Both the position numbers and the translations under genes were made by a program. Source: an uncultured Bacteroides sp. (GTDB lineage Bacteria > Bacteroidota > Bacteroidia > Bacteroidales > Bacteroidaceae). Taken from it: DNA of 64,000 nt. The stretch covers positions 1-64,000 of the forward strand of contig NZ_CAJLKP010000026.1 in assembly GCF_905207245.1 (NCBI RefSeq), given 5' to 3'. Shown piece after piece: positions 51,832 through 59,957 of this stretch (position 1 is the first letter of the stretch; each line of letters starts with the position of its first letter). The notes under the pieces were generated by a model, which was not told where the DNA came from, ran no database searches, and saw nothing but the letters and a program-made list of their open reading frames with translations.

Positions 51832-53778
51832 TTATTCGATTACACCGGCCCAACCACCATTACGAACCAGTTTCATCGTCAATTTGGTAGAACTTGTAAC
51901 TTCTGCTTCTCTCTTTTTATAGTCCATAGCCTGGCGGTCTGCATTGATGCCATCTTCAAAATAAGTAAGATGTAGTTTTTTGCTTTCCGGCAGGAAATTT
52001 AAATCTATCTCAAGTTCACGTCCGGTATTGTTGGTGATAGCGCCGATAAACCATTTTTCTCCGCTACGGCGGGCAATAACAACATATTCTCCCACTTTGG
52101 CATCTAATACTTTAGTTTCATCCCACACAACAGGAACACTGGATATGAATTCTGTACAAGGACGTTCACGGTAATAATACACAGGGTTGTCGGCGAGCAT
52201 CTGCAAGCCACTCTCAAACACAATAAACAGAGCCATTTGGTAAGCACGGGTTCCCGATCCCATTGCATTGGCGCGAGTAGAACGATTGTCCTCGGGTTGG
52301 GCGGAAAGCATAGAGCCGGGGGTAAAATCCATGGGACCTACGGCATTTCGCATGAACGGCAGATAGATGGAATTTGCCGGTTTACAGTTGCCGCCTTGCT
52401 CCATGCCCAATACTCCTTCATACGAAAGGACATTCGGGTATCTGCGTTCCAAACCTGCCGGCTTGAATGAACCATGGAAATCTACAAATAATTTGTATTT
52501 AGCAGCTTCTTTGGCTACACGTTCGTAATAGTTCACCATCCATTGATCGCTACGATCCATAAAATCTATTTTTACTCCGGCAATTCCCCAATCGGCAAAT
52601 GTCTTGAACAGATCAAAATGATTTTCTACCGCCAACCAAGTCAACCACAATACAATCTTCACATTACGTTCTTTGCCATATTTAATCAGCTCTTGCAGGT
52701 CAATCGTAGGATTCGGTGTAAACGGGTCACGGGTGCTTTTTGCCCAGCCTTCGTCCATGATGATGTAAGGAATGCCAAAAGATGAAGCGAAATCAATATA
52801 ATATTTGTAGGAATCCATGTTGTAACCGGAGCGGAAATCAACTCCATACAAACGGGCATCATGCCACCACTCCCAGCTTACTTGGCCCGGCTTAATCCAA
52901 CTATAATCTTCCAGTTCACAGGGAGAAGAAAGATTGTACACCATCTCATTGGAAATAATATCCCTGTCATCATCGGAAATCACAAAGAAACGCCACGGGA
53001 AACTCCTTTTTCCGGAAGTCTTGGCTATATAATCGGCCTCTTTCAATATTTTCATGCTACGGTCACCGTCCTCACCAAATTCCAGCGGACACTTCGGGAA
53101 AAGCGATTGCATCCCATTGTTACCGGTACTTTTCAGGAACATACATGGATAATCCTGCAAATCGGCTTCCGATATCAATATCTTGTATTGTTTATCTGTC
53201 TCTAATAGTACAGGCAGATAGGTCATACGGTCTGTTGCTTTGTATTCTTTAGTTTGTATATGCGTATATGGATATTCGTAGGACGTTTTAAAGCTGTTCG
53301 GCTGAGACATGTGAGCCAAATAGTCAGCCGGGAAATTGATTACGAAATCTTCTCCCTTTACTTCAACCTCACCTTTCTTGTCTGTTACAAAACGATAGGC
53401 CATTCCATTATCAAAGACCCGAAATTCGATGGCGTAATTACCTGCCATATTCATGCGTAACGTATTGCAATAATTCTCAACGATTGCATTTTTCAATGGG
53501 ATTTCCCGTCTTATGCTTTCATCAATCTTGCCACGTTTCAAACTTCTCAGTTTCGGTTGCTCTCCCAGTACTTCATTGCCTAATGTCATAGTCAAAGAAC
53601 AATTATCCAGTAATAAGTCATTCCCCGAATATACGGAGTAATATACCTTATCTTTTAATTCTATGTTCACTCTCAGTTTGCCGTCGGGCGACTGTACACT
53701 GATTTCCTTGGCAGAAACTTTTCCTCCGTACATGCACAACAGTGCTATCAGTACAGGCATAAAATACTTATGTATCAT
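51832..53778 (-). CDS. GH97 glycoside hydrolase, retaining type
   Basis: The 648-aa protein has a signal peptide (ending KVSAKE) and the three GH97 parts: an N-terminal beta-sandwich (ISVQSPDGKLRVNIEL, YCNTLRMNMAGNYAIEFRVF), a TIM barrel (WEWWHDARLYGVDF, MDEGWAKSTRDPF, WLTWLAVENHFDL) and a C-terminal beta domain. The barrel contains GVKIDFMDRSDQ with Asp405 where retaining GH97 alpha-galactosidase-like members have their nucleophile; inverting SusB-type enzymes lack it. An alpha-galactosidase or a beta-arabinopyranosidase-like activity is therefore more likely than alpha-glucosidase. It is in the operon with GH105 and GH67. Confidence 0.88.
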   Translation of the reverse strand: MIHKYFMPVLIALLCMYGGKVSAKEISVQSPDGKLRVNIELKDKVYYSVYSGNDLLLDNCSLTMTLGNEVLGEQPKLRSLKRGKIDESIRREIPLKNAIVENYCNTLRMNMAGNYAIEFRVFDNGMAYRFVTDKKGEVEVKGEDFVINFPADYLAHMSQPNSFKTSYEYPYTHIQTKEYKATDRMTYLPVLLETDKQYKILISEADLQDYPCMFLKSTGNNGMQSLFPKCPLEFGEDGDRSMKILKEADYIAKTSGKRSFPWRFFVISDDDRDIISNEMVYNLSSPCELEDYSWIKPGQVSWEWWHDARLYGVDFRSGYNMDSYKYYIDFASSFGIPYIIMDEGWAKSTRDPFTPNPTIDLQELIKYGKERNVKIVLWLTWLAVENHFDLFKTFADWGIAGVKIDFMDRSDQWMVNYYERVAKEAAKYKLFVDFHGSFKPAGLERRYPNVLSYEGVLGMEQGGNCKPANSIYLPFMRNAVGPMDFTPGSMLSAQPEDNRSTRANAMGSGTRAYQMALFIVFESGLQMLADNPVYYYRERPCTEFISSVPVVWDETKVLDAKVGEYVVIARRSGEKWFIGAITNNTGRELEIDLNFLPESKKLHLTYFEDGINADRQAMDYKKREAEVTSSTKLTMKLVRNGGWAGVIE

Positions 53779-53799
53779 TGTTTTTCTATCGTTATAAGG

Positions 53800-54921
53800 T
53801 TATTTTTCCAAAAATGCATTCACACACCACAATACCGGAGCTTGTCCATGCATATTGCCCGATAAAGTGCGGCGGTTCAAGTAGAATTGACGATCATTCG
53901 TCTTGTTGGTGCCTTCGCACACACCGGCAATATCTCCCTTTTCGTCAATATGTCCCACTAAAGCAATCCAGGCTTTCCGAACTATGGGAGTGTAGACAGC
54001 CTCATCCAGCCACCCTTGTTTTACGCCTTTTATCATTGCATAAATGAACATAGCCGAACCGGATGTTTCCGTCCAAGTCGTTTTATCATCTACTAATTGT
54101 CCCCACAAACCATCTTCTTTCTGATATTTGCGCAAGGTATCCATCATTTTCCGGTACGATTCCAAAATGCGGGTTCGGTTCGGATTGTCCTCAGGCAAGA
54201 GTCCGAGAAGTTCCGTCATTCCGGCTGCCATCCATCCATTACCGCGCCCCCAGAAGAATGGAACATCTTCTGCATGATAGAATAATCCGTTTGGTCGCTG
54301 TATTTTATCAAGGTAAACCACCATTTCCGCGGCAGCACGGTCTATATACCGGCGGTCTTTGGTTACGAAAAAGGCTTGAGACTGAATGGCTGATATCATA
54401 AACATGTCATCAATCCAATAACGTGTCTGCCACGATAGCCCTTTATCCAGCAAGGCTTGATATTCTTCTTTATGTTTGGTGTTACGGGGCATTTTCCATT
54501 GCTCGTCGGCATACCAGATTCCCATATGATAATAAATCTCCTTACCCGTCTGCGCATACAATTGCAAAGGTATCGTTCCGAATACGGTATGGTCTACATG
54601 GTCGGGTAACGGCTGCAAACGGCGTTCCGGACCGAAGATGGGCAAGAAGCGCTCTTCCAATTGCCGGAGTAGTTTCTTATTATGGGTTATGTCCGCATAG
54701 CGCAAAGCTCCAAACCAAGCACATGTTTCAGGATAAGTGATTTCATTGGGGGGAGCCGGATTACCATTAAAATTGGGGTGCGGAACTTCTACAAAGCGCT
54801 TACTAACCAGTTCACCCACTGCTTTAGGAGATGCGCCTTCAGGCCAATTCTTAAAAGCTTTTTGTGCCGACAGCCAGATGGGCACAAAAGTCATTAACCC
54901 CACTATTATTAATTTACGCAT
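53800..54921 (-). CDS. GH105 unsaturated glucuronyl/galacturonyl hydrolase
   Basis: The 373-aa protein has a signal peptide (ending IWLSAQ) and the (alpha/alpha)6 barrel of the GH88/GH105 group. Typical motifs are YPETCAWFGALRYAD, the catalytic region RYWIDDMFMISAIQ with Asp171-Asp172, FFWGRGNGWMAAGM, and KTTWTETSGSAMFIYAMIKG. These enzymes remove 4,5-unsaturated uronic acids left by polysaccharide lyases. Its presence implies that lyase products of a uronic-acid-containing glycan are handled by this operon. The family call is strong; the exact uronic acid is not known. Confidence 0.88.
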   Translation of the reverse strand: MRKLIIVGLMTFVPIWLSAQKAFKNWPEGASPKAVGELVSKRFVEVPHPNFNGNPAPPNEITYPETCAWFGALRYADITHNKKLLRQLEERFLPIFGPERRLQPLPDHVDHTVFGTIPLQLYAQTGKEIYYHMGIWYADEQWKMPRNTKHKEEYQALLDKGLSWQTRYWIDDMFMISAIQSQAFFVTKDRRYIDRAAAEMVVYLDKIQRPNGLFYHAEDVPFFWGRGNGWMAAGMTELLGLLPEDNPNRTRILESYRKMMDTLRKYQKEDGLWGQLVDDKTTWTETSGSAMFIYAMIKGVKQGWLDEAVYTPIVRKAWIALVGHIDEKGDIAGVCEGTNKTNDRQFYLNRRTLSGNMHGQAPVLWCVNAFLEK

Positions 54922-54935
54922 ATTTGTTTCTCCTC

Positions 54936-56402
54936 TTATTTGATGTTGTTCAATAATTCCAGTTTTCCTTCATCCACCAATTTCAGAATCAGTTCTCCGA
55001 ATAGTGTGTTTTGCCACGCAAACCAGGCACGGGTGAAGTTGGCGGGATTATCTTTATGGAAAGATTCATGCATGAAGCCTGTACCGGCATCGGTATCCAT
55101 CAGCATTTTGATACATTCTTTAATCTCTTGATCATCTTGGCTGGTGAAAGCTTTCATCATGATGCTCATGGGCCATACCATGTCATATCCGATATGTGGG
55201 CCGCCTATTCCTTCACCGGCTTTGCCTTTGAAGAAATACGGATTGTCCTGGCTCCATACGAAGCGGCGGGTATTCTGGTAGATAGGATCGTTTACATCCA
55301 CATCGCCCAGATAAGGCATGGCGAGGAGGCTCGGCACGTTGGCATCGTCCATCAGCATGTGGTTGCCGAAACCATCTACTTCGAAAGCATAGATTGTACC
55401 ATATTTCGGGTGATTATAGGTAGCGTATTTCTGTAGAGCAGTCTCTACCTCGTCAGCCAAAGCTGTGCACTCCTGAGCCAAAGTACCATTTTGATTTACC
55501 GTGGAAAGGATTTCCGCAGCTTTTCTTAAAGAAGATACAGCGAAGAAGTTCGATGGAATCAGGAACTGAAATGTTGTAGCATCGTCCGAAGGGCGAAAAC
55601 AGGAAACAATCAGTCCCACAGGGTTGACCGGAGAACCTAAACCATTATTGTTCAGTGTGTCGAGAGCACGTTCCGTCTTGCGTTGGAATTTATAAGGACC
55701 GACACCGTCTTTACGTTGTTGCTCTTTGAATGTCTTCAGTATGTTTGTGATAGCTTCCAGCCATGCTTTATCGAAAACGCTGGTGTCACCGGTTTCTTTC
55801 CAGTATTGATAAGCCAATCGGAGAGGGTAACAGAGAGAGTCGATCTCCCATTTCCGTTCGTGTAGTTCAGGCTTCATATCTGTATTATCAGACATCCAGT
55901 CGCCGCCTGTAGGGCCATCGTTGTATCCGTTCGCATAAGGGTCGATGTTGATGCACATGAATTGGCGACGGATGACACCTTCCAACATCTTTTTCAGTTC
56001 AGGGTCTTTATGCGCCAGTTGCACGTAGGGCCACACTTGTGCACCGGAATCGCGCAGCCACATGGCATGGATGTCACCGGTATAAACAAATGTGTCGGGT
56101 TTGCCGTCTAGCAAACGGTAATGTACGGTTGTATCCAGCGTGTTCGGGAAACAATTCTCAAACATCCATGCCAATTTCTGGTTGGTCAGCAGTTTCTTTA
56201 CCCGCAAGATTTCAGCTTCTACGGCTTTCGAAACATATAGTCTGTTTTTTACCGCAGGGCGGTTTGTCTTGTATGCGGCAGTCACCTGGGCATGGTTCAC
56301 AACTTTAGTGTTGTCTTGTTTTAAAGTTGGTTCCATTGCTTTGGCATTGTTGTGCATACAGAACAAAGCTACGGCACATAGGCCAATATTTCTCTTTTTC
56401 AT
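54936..56402 (-). CDS. GH125 exo-alpha-1,6-mannosidase
   Basis: The start at 56402 (MKKRNIGLCAVA) gives a signal peptide ending NNAKAME; the frame is open for 16 more codons upstream without a better start. The 488-aa protein matches GH125 (formerly DUF1237): VYTGDIHAMWLRDSGAQVWPY, ANGYNDGPTGGDWMSDNTDM, HERKWEIDSLCYPLRLAY, FLIPSNFFAVSSLR and FAWQNTLFGELI. Characterised members are inverting exo-alpha-1,6-mannosidases. It lies 31 nt after GH76 and 14 nt before GH105 in the operon, and would trim mannose from the oligosaccharides made by GH76. Confidence 0.92.
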   Translation of the reverse strand: MKKRNIGLCAVALFCMHNNAKAMEPTLKQDNTKVVNHAQVTAAYKTNRPAVKNRLYVSKAVEAEILRVKKLLTNQKLAWMFENCFPNTLDTTVHYRLLDGKPDTFVYTGDIHAMWLRDSGAQVWPYVQLAHKDPELKKMLEGVIRRQFMCINIDPYANGYNDGPTGGDWMSDNTDMKPELHERKWEIDSLCYPLRLAYQYWKETGDTSVFDKAWLEAITNILKTFKEQQRKDGVGPYKFQRKTERALDTLNNNGLGSPVNPVGLIVSCFRPSDDATTFQFLIPSNFFAVSSLRKAAEILSTVNQNGTLAQECTALADEVETALQKYATYNHPKYGTIYAFEVDGFGNHMLMDDANVPSLLAMPYLGDVDVNDPIYQNTRRFVWSQDNPYFFKGKAGEGIGGPHIGYDMVWPMSIMMKAFTSQDDQEIKECIKMLMDTDAGTGFMHESFHKDNPANFTRAWFAWQNTLFGELILKLVDEGKLELLNNIK

Positions 56403-56433
56403 GTTTTTAAGGGTATTAGTGTATTTTCGTTTA

Positions 56434-57636
56434 TTACTTGATAGCTGCAAGGCGGGCGTACATTTCGACCATGGCGGCCTGAGTCAGCAGCCATTTACGA
56501 TTGTCGTGGGTACTGCCGCTGAAGTCGGTATTGAATAATCCTTTCTCATCCCGTGCATGTTCCCAGGCATAGTCCAGACTTTGGTTGAAGGAATCCAGAT
56601 AGACTTTATTCCGGTCTGCTTGGTATAGTTCGATAAAACCTCTGAGCATGACTGCGGTGAACCAGATATCGCCTTTCTTCAGGAGTTTGATGGTGTTGCC
56701 CTGTTCTGTAGCATAGTCCATGAAGAAATAGTTGTGACACGCCCGGGCGATGTCCTGAGCGTCGGTCAGGTAGTTCTTGTTGCCAGTCAGTTGGTAGAGT
56801 AGGGCAGCCGACTGCATCATCTGGCCACTGTTGTAGGCGAATTTGGCTTTACCTATTTTTCCGTTCAGGGCGATATTGTCGAAGTACAGATAATCGGTAG
56901 AATCTTGCAGATTCGCTTTGGTCCATTCATAAAGGTGCTTCCCTTTTACGAAGTAAGTGCTGTCTTTTGTGGCTTTGAAGAGCTTCAGTGCGAAGACTGA
57001 GCCAGGGGCATTTGAGCAAGTGTTTTTGGATTCTTTCTTTTGCTCGCACCAGTAGATGCCACCTCCCAGGTTACTGTCCATGCCGCTTTCTATGAAATTC
57101 CAGATAAGTTGCGCTTTCTGGAGGTATTTTGCTTCTTTGGTAAGCGTGTAAACGTCGGTAAAGTCAATGCCCAGCCAGACATTATCATCATAGAAACGGT
57201 CGGATTGTGCTGCGCTGTTGATGTATGAAGCGTAGGCTTCGGGAGTTCTCTGGGTATCGAAATATTCTTCCAGTCCTACTAACACTTTATTATCGAGCAA
57301 TGATTTGTAGTTTGCATCGCTTGTTGCCTCGAACAAAGCGTTTATGGCAGAGAAGGTTCCGGAATAGGGCCATAAATAGGAATACAGGTTAGGCATATTC
57401 TTTTGCTCTTCGGATGCCAGGTAGGTTGCGGTGTAATCACCTATGTTGGAAGGATAATTTTCACGTAACAAGCATGTGCCGGAGACTGAATAATTCTGGT
57501 ACAAGGAATCCAACGTTTGTTTGGCTCGTATCAGGGTGAGTTCATTGCCTACGAGGACTTGTTTTTGCGTATCACAACCTGTTATTGCCAGTACGCACAT
57601 TAATAGACTGAAAAGCGCTTGTTTTGAATTCATCAT
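56434..57636 (-). CDS. GH76 alpha-1,6-mannanase-type lipoprotein
   Basis: The 400-aa protein has a lipoprotein signal (LAITGCDTQKQ), so it is likely membrane-anchored. The (alpha/alpha)6 GH76 barrel includes YLWPYSGTFSAINAL, the catalytic Asp pair Asp150-Asp151 in RFYDDNVWLGIDF, GGGIYWCEQKKESKNTCSNAP and YNSGQMMQSAALLY. GH76 enzymes cut alpha-1,6-mannan, as in fungal cell walls. It is the first gene of the PUL 2 operon, behind a long leader with a terminator-like hairpin. Confidence 0.92.
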   Translation of the reverse strand: MMNSKQALFSLLMCVLAITGCDTQKQVLVGNELTLIRAKQTLDSLYQNYSVSGTCLLRENYPSNIGDYTATYLASEEQKNMPNLYSYLWPYSGTFSAINALFEATSDANYKSLLDNKVLVGLEEYFDTQRTPEAYASYINSAAQSDRFYDDNVWLGIDFTDVYTLTKEAKYLQKAQLIWNFIESGMDSNLGGGIYWCEQKKESKNTCSNAPGSVFALKLFKATKDSTYFVKGKHLYEWTKANLQDSTDYLYFDNIALNGKIGKAKFAYNSGQMMQSAALLYQLTGNKNYLTDAQDIARACHNYFFMDYATEQGNTIKLLKKGDIWFTAVMLRGFIELYQADRNKVYLDSFNQSLDYAWEHARDEKGLFNTDFSGSTHDNRKWLLTQAAMVEMYARLAAIK

Positions 57637-57684
57637 TCTTAATTTTGATTGTTATATTGTATGTTTTTCTTTTTTCTCTTTTAG

Positions 57685-57717
57685 AAAAACAGGTAGTTGA
57701 AACTGCTACCTGTTTTT
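57685..57717 (-). terminator. Terminator-like hairpin in the PUL 2 leader
   Basis: A perfect 12-bp stem, AAAAACAGGTAG (57685-57696) with 57706-57717, closes a 9-nt loop. On the minus strand it ends in TTTTTCTAAAAG. It lies between the candidate promoter and the GH76 start, so it may act as an attenuator of the operon. Confidence 0.65.
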
Positions 57718-57804
57718 GTTTTCCTGTTCTGAAATCTTTCTTACCTATATTTTTATCTTAACCTATTCTTTAATCAAGGATACAAACGAAATTTTTTCTG
57801 TTTG

Positions 57805-57812
57805 CAAAGGTA
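57805..57812 (-). promoter_or_regulatory. Candidate -7 box of the PUL 2 operon
   Basis: TACCTTTG on the minus strand fits TAnnTTTG exactly as at the small-RNA promoter. No -33 partner at 19-21 nt is seen, which suits activator-dependent transcription. The leader would be about 160 nt. Confidence 0.45.
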
Positions 57813-57904
57813 TGCGCAAATGCGAGAAGAGGTATATGATTTCGCGACATTAACGTATGGATACTGGTAATGGCATAAATACAGATAGATATGTCACAAA
57901 ACCG

Positions 57905-57951
57905 TAAAAAGAAGAGGAACAGCCCGTTATGTTCTTGTGGGGCTGTTCCTC
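57905..57951 (-). terminator. Strong terminator upstream of PUL 2
   Basis: GAGGAACAGCCC (57914-57925) pairs perfectly with 57940-57951 around a 14-nt loop; on the minus strand it is followed by TTCTTTTTACGG. It would stop transcripts coming from the pseudogene at 58022-58207 before the PUL 2 promoter. Confidence 0.7.
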
Positions 57952-58021
57952 ATGCTTTATGATTGTATGCCAGTAATTTCTGAGCGACGATATGTTCTGC
58001 TATTTTTCCTCTTCAGGCGTC

Positions 58022-58207
58022 TTAGATGTCACCTGATGCCAATATATACCTGTTTTCTGTATATCGCATCACAGTTTCGGGCATGCCGCCAACTATGCAA
58101 TAGTTTTTGAAATGTTTCATAATACGCGTATGGGCTTTATCGGCCTGAAGGTTTTCTATCAGTTCTTTATCATAGTCTCCTTCTATACCGTTCAGGAACT
58201 TTTCCAT
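58022..58207 (-). pseudogene. Remnant of a DUF4143-type AAA ATPase gene
   Basis: The 61-codon frame includes HFKNYCIVGGMPETVMRYTE, which is typical of the region just before the DUF4143 domain of Bacteroides AAA ATPases (consensus YLxxGGMPEvV). Both the ATPase domain before it and the C-terminal domain after it are missing. It is therefore an internal fragment of a degraded gene, isolated between PUL 2 and PUL 3. Confidence 0.7.
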
Positions 58208-58330
58208 TCAGTTAAAGAGGCTAAAAGTCTACGTTCTATCATAAAGGCTTAAGTATTTTACTGACATAAAGATGGGGTTCCGGACATTCTGCTAACGTAG
58301 CTTTGTATTGAATTACTTCTTTTAGCACGA

Positions 58331-58536
58331 TCCATCATCTTTTTTCGGAAGAAACATCGTCCTTTTTGTTGCAATACACCGTCTATTTGCCTTGAACGGA
58401 TGGTCTTTTCAGACGAAACGGATGATGTATTCAGGTAAAATACACCATCTGTTTTTTGGTAGGGCTACACCTTTTGCCCAAAAGGGTGTAGCTATTTGCC
58501 TGAAAGGGTTATACTATGTGGGTGAAAGGGTGTAGC
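58331..58536. repeat. 22-bp-period array with alternating 9-nt cores and T/A-rich linkers
   Basis: Ten 9-nt cores start at 58331, 58353, 58375, 58397, 58419, 58441, 58463, 58484, 58506 and 58528: nine steps of 22 bp except one of 21. Cores belong to one word and its reverse complement, for example TACACCGTC, TACACCATC and GGCTACACC versus GGGTGTAGC. The 13-nt linkers start with T-runs and end with A-runs (TATTTGCCTGAAA, TATTCAGGTAAAA). It fills part of the 1.2-kb gene-free stretch between PUL 2 and PUL 3. The spacing of two helical turns suggests phased protein binding or bent DNA. Confidence 0.8.
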
Positions 58537-58755
58537 CTTACGAAAAACATGCTTTATTTTCTTCTGGTTGAATGAATAATTCGATGCTATATCAATCTAC
58601 CCTTTGTTCGTGTTTCGCTCAATATCGGGCTTTAAAACACAAAAAGGGGACAAATCTTTCCATGATGTTCTTCCATAAGTGACTTTTCCCTCCTTTCTGT
58701 TTTTCTGCTAAATGAAATCCTTGCATTTTTTTCTTCTTTTCCTGCCTTAGGGCGG

Positions 58756-58795
58756 AAAGAAGGCACTCTCAGGCGATGGGATTATCAAATTGTCA
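58756..58795 (-). other. Conserved 3' element after PUL 3 last gene
   Basis: This is the second copy of the element at 42661-42700, 31 of 40 bases identical without gaps. It ends 8 nt before the stop codon of the GH43-like gene, the same distance as in PUL 2. Confidence 0.6.
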
Positions 58796-58803
58796 GATTG
58801 ATA

Positions 58804-59949
58804 TTATTTGCTTTTCATCACCTTGCTCTTCCAGATATGATATGTCCATTCGGCATGGCTGCTACCCGAAGGTTGTACGTCAGGTGCCGCCTTACTGACT
58901 GTAAAGTAGAAAGCAGGTTCTTCCCAATCCTGTAAGTGCCCGAAGTTATCCCGTAATAAAGTTGCGTTATGATTTCTCGGGTATCCTGTATCGTCGGGAG
59001 TAATCCGGTATATGGGTGTCCAACTGCCGCTTTGGTTCGTGAAGTCGGAGAGGTTCATGTAGTCTATTTCCAGCGCACTGTTCAGATAAGCGGGGTAATC
59101 GTTGGGCATAGGTTGCACAGGGCGTATCATGACAATTTTATCCGCATCCTGGTTGATGGCGAATTCGGAATTGCAGGTATAATCCCTCGATTGGTTGTCA
59201 ATAGCCAGCAAGCCGCTTTGAACGATAGTCATGGGAGTACTGATGGTATAGTTATCCATGTTGCTGAAGTCAGCTTCCGCCCACGCTATCCGTGTGCCGC
59301 CAATGTCACCAATGGTGTAAGTCAGCAATACCTTCCCTTTCTTGTCGAGAGATACTACGGATGGCTGGCCTACTCCCCACGATTTTCCGCCGCCGCCAAT
59401 TTCCTGGTCACCGTCGTTCGACCATGTCTTTCTTACAATCTGTTTCGGATATTTCACCCAACTATCGGCATCCAGGCTGTTGCTGAATGCCACACCGATT
59501 TCATTGTAATACACTCCGTACATATTGCTCAAGAAGAACATGGCATATTTGTAAGTCGTATTGTTCCAACTGAAACTGCCCTCGATGACGGAAGGGTCGC
59601 AGGTGTGATGATCGTCCCATGTACCTGCGATGCCCGGTTGCAGCACACTTTTGGGAGCAGTTTGCGAACCGTCCGGATTGATTTTTATATGGAAGATGTT
59701 ATCAACCATAATCTGGTTTTCCGGGTTGCCGCAGAAGAACAGGTGTACACTGCCGTCCTCCTGTTTCAGGGCGCTCGGACAATAAGAATATTTACTCTCT
59801 CCCGTGAAACCGAAGACGAATTCCGGTTTGCTGATGGTTATGGTAGGAGTCGGTTCGGGAGGGATAACGGGCGGTTCTTCTCCCGGTGTGCTGTCCGAAC
59901 AGGAGCAGAATAGCCATACCCCGATAATATAGAATAGATATTTAGTCAT
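58804..59949 (-). CDS. GH43-like five-bladed propeller lipoprotein (PUL 3)
   Basis: The 381-aa protein has a lipoprotein signal (LFCSCSDSTPGEEPP) followed by a Pro-rich linker (residues about 20-38), typical for surface exposure. The body resembles the GH43/GH32/GH117-like five-bladed beta-propeller: YSYCPSALKQEDGSVHLFFCG, THHTC-like DDHHTCDPSVI near residue 115, and RNHNATLLRDNFG. It is paralogous to the protein at 61064-62098. A catalytic assignment is not possible from the motifs; it may be an enzyme or a binding protein. It is the last gene of the operon. Confidence 0.65.
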   Translation of the reverse strand: MTKYLFYIIGVWLFCSCSDSTPGEEPPVIPPEPTPTITISKPEFVFGFTGESKYSYCPSALKQEDGSVHLFFCGNPENQIMVDNIFHIKINPDGSQTAPKSVLQPGIAGTWDDHHTCDPSVIEGSFSWNNTTYKYAMFFLSNMYGVYYNEIGVAFSNSLDADSWVKYPKQIVRKTWSNDGDQEIGGGGKSWGVGQPSVVSLDKKGKVLLTYTIGDIGGTRIAWAEADFSNMDNYTISTPMTIVQSGLLAIDNQSRDYTCNSEFAINQDADKIVMIRPVQPMPNDYPAYLNSALEIDYMNLSDFTNQSGSWTPIYRITPDDTGYPRNHNATLLRDNFGHLQDWEEPAFYFTVSKAAPDVQPSGSSHAEWTYHIWKSKVMKSK

Positions 59950-59957
59950 GATATTGA

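Noticed and set aside
58331..58536. CRISPR or simple microsatellite
   Set aside because: The 9-nt cores drift and switch orientation and the linkers share a T-to-A pattern, so there are no unique spacers; the drift also excludes a recent microsatellite.
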